Shown here: piece by piece, positions 58,356-64,000 of the stretch | Position numbering within the stretch: position 1 is the first letter of the stretch | Layout: the number at the start of each line of letters is the position of its first letter | DNA from: a bacterium | Lineage (GTDB): Bacteria > Lindowbacteria > 2-12-FULL-62-27 | Length of the DNA: 64,000 nucleotides | Direction: 5' to 3' | NCBI GenBank assembly: GCA_016202645.1 | Contig: JACQOF010000146.1 | Span: 1-64,000 of the forward strand | Translations under genes and position numbers: made by a program | The notes under the pieces: model-generated | Databases searched by the model: none | Told to the model about the DNA's origin: nothing | Seen by the model: the letters and a program-made list of their open reading frames with translations, nothing else

Positions 58356-59937
58356 GAGAATCGGATAATTCGATGGAAGCGTTCTTTTCCAGAAAATACT
58401 TGAAGGTCCATTCCGTATCGAAGAGAACAACCTTCCGGCCTTGATCATCCTGCGCCAAAGCTGTTCCGCTCGGCAGAAGTCGCTTTAGATCTTCGGTTTC
58501 AAGGGCCGACTTTACCCATCGCAGGATTTTCCACGGCATCATCTCCAAGTTCGACTCCACCTTGTATTCATCTTTCAAGCGATATTGAAGAACTTCAAAT
58601 TGCAGGGGCCCGACAGCTCCCAACAGCGGCGTCGTTCGCCCCGAGTTTTGGAGAGAAAAAGTCTGAACAATGTTCTCGGCAAGAAGATGTTCCAATCCTT
58701 TACGAAAAGACTTGTAGCTCGCCAATGACGTATTTTGCAGAAAACCGAAACATTCCGGCGCGAACCGGGGGATTTCATCAAAGGAAAGGCCCGGATCCGT
58801 GCTGATGGTATCGCCAATGCGAAAATCCAGCTTCGTAACAAACCCGATAATATCCCCCGGATAGGCCTCGTTCATGATTTCACGGTCCCGGCCAAAAAGA
58901 TTGTACGAATCCGATAACCGAACCGTGTGGCCGGATCGGGCATGATGAATTTTCATATCCCGGTAAAATTTCCCGGAGCAAACTCTGGCAAAAACCACCC
59001 GGTCCCGGTGCCGGGGGTTCATATTCGTCTGGACCTTGAAAACAAAAGAGGAAAAATGCGGATGATCGAGAGGGATCATCTCTCCGGTCGCTTTTCTGGG
59101 GCCCGGCTCCGGGGAATACTTCAAAAAGTTTTTTAACAGAAACTCCACTCCGAAATTATTGGACGCGCTCCCGAAAAAAACCGGCGTTGTCTTTCCCTGC
59201 GACACGTCCTTTACATCAAATCCGCCGTGAGCGCCGTCCAGCATTTCCAGGTCTTCAACAATTTCCCGATAGGATTGTTCATGCAAAAGATCTTTCACCA
59301 AAGGATCGGAAAGATTTCGAACGGATACAGGGGCCCGGTATAAACCTCCGGGGACTCGCTCAAAAAGATGCACCTGTTTTTCCATTCGGTCATAAATACC
59401 CTTAAAATCCGCGCCGTTGCCCAGAGGCCAGTTCACGGGAAACGCGTGAAGCTTGAGCACCTTTTCCAGTTGATCCATTAGTTCAAGCGGAGATTTTGCG
59501 GGGCGGTCGAGTTTATTCATAAAGGTAAATATCGGGATGCCGCGTTTGCGGCAGATCTCGAAGAGTTTGATTGTTTGGCTCTCGATGCCATTAACGGCAT
59601 CGATCACCATGACAACCGAGTCCACCGCCATCAATACCCGATAGGTATCCTCGGAGAAATCTTTATGACCCGGCGTATCGAGTAAATTCAAGCGGTACCC
59701 CTCGTAATCAAACTGCAGTACGGTCGAGGAAATCGAAACCCCGCGAGTTTTTTCAAGCTCCATCCAGTCGGAGGCGGTTTCACGCTGTTTCTTTTTCGCT
59801 GTCACCGATCCGGCCAGATGCAGAGCTCCGCCATACAACAACAGCTTCTCGGTCAGCGTTGTCTTGCCGGCATCGGGATGCGAAATAATCGCGAATGTCC
59901 TTCGCCGCGCCGCCTCTTTTCTTATCTGATCATCCAT
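58330..59937 (-). CDS. prfC: Peptide chain release factor 3
   Basis: The 535-aa GTPase has G1 SHPDAGKTTLTEKLLLYGG, G2/G3 TRGVSISSTVLQF and DTPGHKDFSEDTYRVL, G4 MNKLDRPAKSPLEL, and the RF3 C-terminal region (PLLGAVGPLQFEVLQYRLKDEY). It recycles RF1/RF2 from the ribosome. Base composition is visibly richer in A and T than that of its neighbours, which hints at transfer. The last ~8 residues are encoded by a repeat-element arm. A truncated symporter fragment overlaps its start codon region. Confidence 0.95.
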   Translation of the reverse strand: MDDQIRKEAARRRTFAIISHPDAGKTTLTEKLLLYGGALHLAGSVTAKKKQRETASDWMELEKTRGVSISSTVLQFDYEGYRLNLLDTPGHKDFSEDTYRVLMAVDSVVMVIDAVNGIESQTIKLFEICRKRGIPIFTFMNKLDRPAKSPLELMDQLEKVLKLHAFPVNWPLGNGADFKGIYDRMEKQVHLFERVPGGLYRAPVSVRNLSDPLVKDLLHEQSYREIVEDLEMLDGAHGGFDVKDVSQGKTTPVFFGSASNNFGVEFLLKNFLKYSPEPGPRKATGEMIPLDHPHFSSFVFKVQTNMNPRHRDRVVFARVCSGKFYRDMKIHHARSGHTVRLSDSYNLFGRDREIMNEAYPGDIIGFVTKLDFRIGDTISTDPGLSFDEIPRFAPECFGFLQNTSLASYKSFRKGLEHLLAENIVQTFSLQNSGRTTPLLGAVGPLQFEVLQYRLKDEYKVESNLEMMPWKILRWVKSALETEDLKRLLPSGTALAQDDQGRKVVLFDTEWTFKYFLEKNASIELSDSPGFPLSRE

Positions 59938-60064
59938 TGAGGTCGAGCATCCAGAGGATGTTCTTGCAAGCCGCGGATGACGCGTCCATCTGCCCCAGCC
60001 CCGCGCCGGCGAGAAGTCCCACCAGCATCCCGACGAAAATCAGGTTTCGGAGATCAAATCGCAT
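59930..60064 (-). pseudogene. Truncated N-terminus of a dicarboxylate/amino acid:cation symporter
   Basis: A 44-codon frame reads MRFDLRNLIFVGMLVGLLAGAGLG, followed by ACKNILWMLDLNG and stop. The hydrophobic first helix and WMLDLNG resemble the start of DAACS symporters, where the sequence continues into a second helix. Here it stops as it meets the prfC start. It could instead be a small one-helix membrane peptide. Confidence 0.45.
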
Positions 60065-60133
60065 TTAGACTCTTCTAACAAACACGGCCGGGATGCGCCA
60101 GCGCGGACACCCGTTTTTTGGGGGCGTCAAATG

Positions 60134-60162
60134 TTGAAATTATACGGCGCCTTGTATAGAAT
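60134..60162 (+). promoter_or_regulatory. Promoter of the Bax-inhibitor-1 family gene
   Basis: TTGAAA (60134-60139), 17-nt spacer and TAGAAT (60157-60162). The leader runs about 30 nt to ATG 60200 and contains AAAGGAG at a proper distance, so this unit is conventionally translated. Confidence 0.7.
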
Positions 60163-60199
60163 GAAGGCAGACTTTTACAACAAAGGAGCGTGTTGAACC

Positions 60200-60973
60200 A
60201 TGATGAGATCGGCCAATCCGGCGCTGAATGCCGGGACGTTTCAGGGATTGCCGCGGACGGCGGGAATGCAGGATGCCATGACCATTCAGGGTGCCGTCAA
60301 CAAGACGGGTCTGATGTTGATCCTGTTGATTCTCACGGCGTCTTATACGTGGGGCCAGTTTTTCAGGCTCATGGACATGGGCGATCCGGCGGGCGTATCG
60401 GCGCTGATGCCGCTCTTTTTGGGCGGCATGATCGGCGGCCTGATCGCGGCGCTGGTGACGATGTTCAAGAAAACGTGGTCGCCCATCACGGCGCCGATCT
60501 ACGCGCTCTGCCAGGGCCTGTTTCTTGGAGGTCTTTCGGCGATGTTCGAAGCGCGATATCCGGGTATCGTCATTCAGGCGGTGGCCCTCACGTTCGGCAC
60601 CCTCTTTGCGCTTCTCATGGCGTACAAATCCGGGGCGATTCGGCCGAATGAAAATTTCAAGCTGGGCCTCGCGGCGGCTACCGGCGGAATTTTCCTTGTA
60701 TATATGGCCAACCTGATTTTCAGCTTCTTCAGCCCGGGCGGATTCGGCTTCATGCACCAGCCGAGCCTCTTCGGCATCGGCTTCAGCCTCTTTGTCGTGA
60801 TCATCGCGGCGCTCAACCTCGTGCTCGATTTCGATTTCATCGAGCACGGCGCCGAGGCGGGCGCCCCGCGATACATGGAATGGTTCGCGGCCTTCGGGCT
60901 CATGGTCACGCTCATCTGGCTCTACATCGAATTTCTGAGGCTCCTGGCCAAACTGAACGACCGGCGAAGTTAG
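60200..60973 (+). CDS. Bax inhibitor-1/YccA family membrane protein
   Basis: The 257-aa protein has about seven membrane helices and the pattern of bacterial Bax-inhibitor-1 homologues: NKTGLMLILLILTASYTWG, ALCQGLFLGGLSAMFEARYPGIVIQAVALTFGTLF in overlapping short segments, and LNLVLDFDFIEHGAEAGAPRYMEWFAAFGLMVTLIWLYIE near the end, ending LLAKLNDRRS. Family members are pH-sensitive Ca2+ leak channels. ATG 60200 follows AAAGGAG; a second ATG is next to it. Overlaps the convergent aminotransferase gene by 4 nt. Confidence 0.92.
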   Translation: MMRSANPALNAGTFQGLPRTAGMQDAMTIQGAVNKTGLMLILLILTASYTWGQFFRLMDMGDPAGVSALMPLFLGGMIGGLIAALVTMFKKTWSPITAPIYALCQGLFLGGLSAMFEARYPGIVIQAVALTFGTLFALLMAYKSGAIRPNENFKLGLAAATGGIFLVYMANLIFSFFSPGGFGFMHQPSLFGIGFSLFVVIIAALNLVLDFDFIEHGAEAGAPRYMEWFAAFGLMVTLIWLYIEFLRLLAKLNDRRS

Positions 60974-62163
60974 CGGCGGGCGGCCATCTCCAGAACTTTT
61001 TCCACGCCCGAGATCGTGTCCGACACGTCCCGCGGGGTCATGGAGGGGTAGACAGGGAGGCTGATTTCAGAAAGGCCGAGCGTTTCGGCGTTCGGGTAAT
61101 CGCCCTTTCGAAGGCGGAGGATTTTCCGGTAATGGGAGAATAGGTGAACGGGCGTAAAGTGCACGCCGCAGCCGATGTTTTCCGCCGAGAGCGCCGCGAG
61201 GAATTCGTCCCGGGTTTTGTTCAGGCGCGCCAGATTCAAAAAAATCGGAAAAAAATGATAGGCGTTCGTTCCGGGCCCGTAAGAGAGCGTCCGGACCAGC
61301 GGGTGCCCCGCGAAATACTTCTCATATCGCCGGACCACGGCTTGGCGGCGTTTCCAGAAGACCCGCACTTTCTTGAGCTGTTCCCGCGCGATGGCCGCCT
61401 GAAGGTCCGTCAGGTTGTACTTGAATCCCATCTCCGGCACGTCGTACCCGCCCGAGACTTTCGAGCCATACCGCTTCCACGCGTCCTTGCTCATGCCGTG
61501 CAGGCGCATCATCCGGAGTTTCCCGGCCAGCTTTGAATCTTGGAGCGTGATCATGCCGCCTTCAGCGCAGGTCAGATTTTTTGTGGCGTAGAAACTGAAA
61601 CAGGTGTAATCCCCGATCCGCCCGACTTTCCGCCGTCCGGACCAAGTCTCGACCGCATGCGCGGCGTCCTCGATCACGGTCAGGCGCCGGCGGCGGGCAA
61701 TCCGCATCAGGGCGTCCATCGGCGCCGGATAGCCGGCGTAATGCACCGGCACGATCGCGCAGGTCTTCCGGTTCACCCGACGCGCGACGTCTTCCGGATC
61801 GATCTGGCCGGTCCGGAGATCAACGTCGGCGAACACCACCCGCGCGCCCGTATAGAGAATTGCCTCGGCCGTCGCGACAAACGTCAGCGGCGTCGTGATA
61901 ACCTCCCGGCCGCGCTGCGCCCCGGCCAGAACGAGCGCCAGGTGAAGCGCCGCCGTGCAGGAACTGACCGCGACGCCTTCGCGCGCGCCGACGTAAGCCG
62001 CGAACTCCTTTTCAAACGCGTGCGACTCCCGGCCCGTCGAGATCCACCCGCTCCGAAGCACCCGGACGGCCGCGCGCTCCTCCGCCGAATTCATGCAGGG
62101 CTTGCCGAACACGAGAAACTTTTTTCGGACGGGCTTCCCGCCGTCGATCGCGAGTTTGGCCAT
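60970..62163 (-). CDS. DegT/DnrJ/EryC1/StrS-family PLP aminotransferase
   Basis: The 397-aa protein is a sugar aminotransferase: GWISTGRESHAFEKEFAAYVGAREGVAVSSCTAALHLAL, VIEDAAHAVETWSGRRKVG, and the PLP Lys in CFSFYATKNLTCAEGGMI. HFTPVHLFSHY completes the family pattern. Such enzymes aminate keto-sugar nucleotides for lipopolysaccharide or antibiotics. No other sugar-nucleotide gene is adjacent except the partial epimerase at the right edge. Promoter 7 nt upstream fixes ATG 62163. Confidence 0.92.
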   Translation of the reverse strand: MAKLAIDGGKPVRKKFLVFGKPCMNSAEERAAVRVLRSGWISTGRESHAFEKEFAAYVGAREGVAVSSCTAALHLALVLAGAQRGREVITTPLTFVATAEAILYTGARVVFADVDLRTGQIDPEDVARRVNRKTCAIVPVHYAGYPAPMDALMRIARRRRLTVIEDAAHAVETWSGRRKVGRIGDYTCFSFYATKNLTCAEGGMITLQDSKLAGKLRMMRLHGMSKDAWKRYGSKVSGGYDVPEMGFKYNLTDLQAAIAREQLKKVRVFWKRRQAVVRRYEKYFAGHPLVRTLSYGPGTNAYHFFPIFLNLARLNKTRDEFLAALSAENIGCGVHFTPVHLFSHYRKILRLRKGDYPNAETLGLSEISLPVYPSMTPRDVSDTISGVEKVLEMAARR

Positions 62164-62170
62164 GCCCGCG

Positions 62171-62199
62171 ACTCTAATCTATCCCCGGGGCAACTTCAA
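62171..62199 (-). promoter_or_regulatory. Promoter of the DegT-family gene
   Basis: On the minus strand TTGAAG (62199-62194), 17-nt spacer and TAGAGT (62176-62171) lie 7 nt before ATG 62163, with no ribosome-binding site. Confidence 0.55.
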
Positions 62200-62316
62200 T
62201 GGTCGGCGGGGTCTTGCCATCCCCCGGCGGATTTGGTCAGATGCTTGGCATGGACGAACAACCGGACATCAGCATCATGCTGTCGATCTGTGGAGGCTCT
62301 GGCGCGGGAAAAACGG

Positions 62317-63648
62317 ATGACGGCTGAACTGCCGCCGCCGGCGCTGATTGTTCCGTTTGTCCTGCTGTTGGGGCTCATCGCCATGGGCCCGCTTTTTTTT
62401 CCCAAGGTCTGGCATTCGTTCTATCCGGCGATCTCCCTGGTCCTCGGGGTATCGGTCGCGGGGTACTACCTCGGGATTCTCCACGACGCCCACCGGGTCG
62501 TCCACGCGATGTCGGAATACGTTTCCTTCATCGCGCTCCTGACGGCGCTTTTTTTCGCCGCTGGCGGGATTTTCATCAAAGTGAACGCGAAGGGAACCGC
62601 GGTCGAAAACGTCATCTTCCTGCTCATCGGGGGGATCCTGGCCAATTTTATCGGCACGACGGGCGCTTCGATGCTTCTCATCCACCCGTACATCCGTCTC
62701 AACAAAGGCCACATCCGGCCGTATCACATCGTGTTTTTCATTTTTGTGGTGAGCAATGTCGGCGGCTGTCTAAAACCCATCGGGGATCCGCCGCTGTTTT
62801 TGGGATTTCTCAAAGGTGTTCCGTTTTTTTGGACGTTCCACAGCCTGTTTTTTCACTGGCTCGTGGCCATGACCCTCATTCTCGCCGTGTTCTACGTCAT
62901 CGACAAGCGGGACGAGAAGACGCGGGAATGGGCCATCAGTTTTCCGGAGCGGTTTGAGATTCTCGGCGCGCGAAATTTTGTGTGGCTGGCCGTCACGAAT
63001 GTCTCGGTGTTTCTCGATCCCAATCTGTTCGAGTGGGTGCCGTCGATCGATTATCATGGAAGCAAGATCTCGTTTCTCCGGGAGGCCATCATGTTCGGCG
63101 CGGCGGCGGCGGCCTACCGGACGGCAAACCGCGAAGCGCTGGAGGGCAACGAGTTTTCCTTTGAGCCGATCCGGGAAGTGGCCTGGCTGTTTATCGGGAT
63201 ATTTCTCACCATGATCCCCGCTCTGCAGTGGGTGTCCCACTACGCGGGTCTGAGGGGAGACATCCTCACGGTCCATGCCTTTTACTGGGGTACGGGGATT
63301 TTGTCGAGCATCCTGGACAACGCGCCAACCTATCTCAATTTCCTGGCGGCGGGACTCGGCAAAGCGGGACTTTCCATCGAATCGATCGCGGACGTCCGGA
63401 AATTCGCCGCGGGCGCGCCGATGGGCGCGTCGGAATCCACGACGACGTATTTGATCGCGATCTCGGTCGCGTCCGTGTTCTTCGGCGCCATGAGCTACAT
63501 CGGAAACGGACCGAACTTCATGGTGAAATCGATCGCCCAGCACATGGGCATTCACATGCCGAGTTTCCTGGGCTACGTCGGCCGGTATTCCCTCCCGGTG
63601 CTCCTGCCGATTCTCACCATCGTCTGGGCGGTGTTTTTCCTCAGATAA
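62317..63648 (+). CDS. NhaD/CitT-like ion transporter, probable sodium:proton antiporter
   Basis: The 443-aa protein has about twelve membrane helices and NhaD/ArsB-like signatures: IGGILANFIGTTGASMLLIHP, FVVSNVGGCLKPIGDPPLFLGFLKGVPFFWT, SSILDNAPTYLNFLA, and AMSYIGNGPNFMVKSIAQ. IT superfamily permeases exchange Na+ for H+ or carry anions. The ion is not certain. The ATG at 62317 lacks a good ribosome-binding site and the frame stays open upstream through the divergent gene, so the start could vary. Confidence 0.85.
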   Translation: MTAELPPPALIVPFVLLLGLIAMGPLFFPKVWHSFYPAISLVLGVSVAGYYLGILHDAHRVVHAMSEYVSFIALLTALFFAAGGIFIKVNAKGTAVENVIFLLIGGILANFIGTTGASMLLIHPYIRLNKGHIRPYHIVFFIFVVSNVGGCLKPIGDPPLFLGFLKGVPFFWTFHSLFFHWLVAMTLILAVFYVIDKRDEKTREWAISFPERFEILGARNFVWLAVTNVSVFLDPNLFEWVPSIDYHGSKISFLREAIMFGAAAAAYRTANREALEGNEFSFEPIREVAWLFIGIFLTMIPALQWVSHYAGLRGDILTVHAFYWGTGILSSILDNAPTYLNFLAAGLGKAGLSIESIADVRKFAAGAPMGASESTTTYLIAISVASVFFGAMSYIGNGPNFMVKSIAQHMGIHMPSFLGYVGRYSLPVLLPILTIVWAVFFLR

Positions 63649-63704
63649 GACCGGCGCCTGGGGCGCGGGAGGCATGACATCATACAACCAAGGGAGGTGC
63701 TGAC

Positions 63705-64000
63705 GTGACGGATGTGGCGGTTTTGGGAGGAACGGGATTTATCGGCCGTGAGGTCGTTCGGGAACTTCTGTCGGCGGGGAAATCCGTGCGGATCGTTACG
63801 CGACAGGTTGACCGCGCGCGGGCGTCCGCCGGTGATGTGGAACTCAGGGAAGGCGACGTGCGGAGGCCTGATGGGTTGACCGCCGCGTACTCAGGTTGCT
63901 CGACAGTGATCCACTGCGTCCAGTTTCCGAACCATCCATTTGAAAATCCCCGGAAGGGGTATACCTATATGAAGATCGACGGCGAGGGTACCGCCGGTTC
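63705..64000 (+). CDS. NAD(P)-dependent epimerase/dehydratase-like protein (3' end outside window)
   Basis: From GTG 63705 the frame reads TDVAVLGGTGFIGREVVREL, with a Rossmann GxxGxxG near the N-terminus, then SVRIVTRQVDRARA and EGDVRRPDGLTAAYSGCSTVIHC. This is the extended/atypical SDR pattern. AGGGAGGTG lies 6-14 nt before the GTG. At least 98 residues are present; the rest lies beyond the edge. Confidence 0.85.
   Translation, partial: MTDVAVLGGTGFIGREVVRELLSAGKSVRIVTRQVDRARASAGDVELREGDVRRPDGLTAAYSGCSTVIHCVQFPNHPFENPRKGYTYMKIDGEGTAG

Noticed and set aside
1-64000. rRNA, tRNA, integrase, transposase or attachment sites
   Set aside because: I saw no cloverleaf ending in CCA, no rRNA core sequences, and no transposase or integrase motifs on either strand. 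Small tRNAs could still be missed by eye.

Overview
The window is GC-rich, densely packed bacterial chromosome from a Gram-negative organism. The envelope evidence is a phosphate-selective-type porin, other predicted beta-barrels, TonB, an OmpA/Pal-type lipoprotein, a PorV-like barrel and many signal peptides. The gene order rny-ymdB-spoVS-folD-xseA-xseB-ispA, then a TlyA-like methylase and NAD kinase, resembles Deltaproteobacteria-like and candidate-phylum genomes. A giant protein with a FlgD-like/type IX-style C-terminal domain also points to an uncultivated lineage. I cannot name the phylum. I saw no rRNA, tRNA, CRISPR array, prophage or insertion sequence with a transposase.

Layout. 1-7.6 kb: 3' end of a giant fibronectin-III-like repeat protein with a C-terminal sorting-type domain, translationally coupled to a PorV-like barrel. 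7.7-14.6 kb (minus): four-gene operon of OmpA/Pal lipoprotein, 1584-aa TPR protein, small anchored protein and TonB. 14.7-19.3 kb: an ATP-grasp enzyme and a double-hydrolase protein with near-identical promoters, flanking an AbiEii-type toxin-antitoxin pair. 19.4-25.4 kb: housekeeping operon from rny to ispA. 25.6-29.3 kb: aldo/keto reductase, TlyA-like methylase, MgtE, NAD kinase. 29.3-35.4 kb (minus): probable iron locus (porin, FMN-binding/ApbE fusion, four-helix membrane protein, DtxR/MntR-type regulator, FeoA, FeoB). 35.8-39.1 kb: BolA, CGFS glutaredoxin, acyl-CoA dehydrogenase, hexapeptide acyltransferase. 39.1-40.1 kb (minus): MoaB and a ferredoxin. 40.3-46.9 kb (minus): four coupled genes for an exported system (1129-aa exported protein, beta-barrel, small exported protein, FecR-domain protein). 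46.9-49.4 kb (minus): GH13 enzyme and an exported protein. 49.6-56.4 kb: ORF6N remnant, YqgE, ThiI, then CysC, CysH, a GT20 synthase, a DUF5752-like protein and a TreT-like transferase. 56.4-64 kb: HigBA, MscS channel, peptide release factor 3, Bax-inhibitor-1 protein, DegT aminotransferase, NhaD-like antiporter and the start of an NAD-dependent epimerase.

Two themes cut across the window. First, many transcription-unit heads have a -35/-10 pair whose -10 hexamer ends 6-10 nt before the start codon, with no Shine-Dalgarno sequence. This implies leaderless or near-leaderless mRNAs. Two downstream genes appear to start at CTG (folD and the GH13 gene). Second, several short repeat families have been incorporated into coding sequence: 8-bp microsatellites, a C-rich palindrome, the GTCATTCCCGC inverted element and a tandem-hairpin element. 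They form a linker between two enzyme domains, part of a signal peptide, and the C-termini of MoaB and release factor 3.

The best candidates for undescribed biology are the ATP-grasp/double-hydrolase pair with its shared promoter, the OmpA-TPR-TonB operon, and the FecR/barrel/exported-protein operon.
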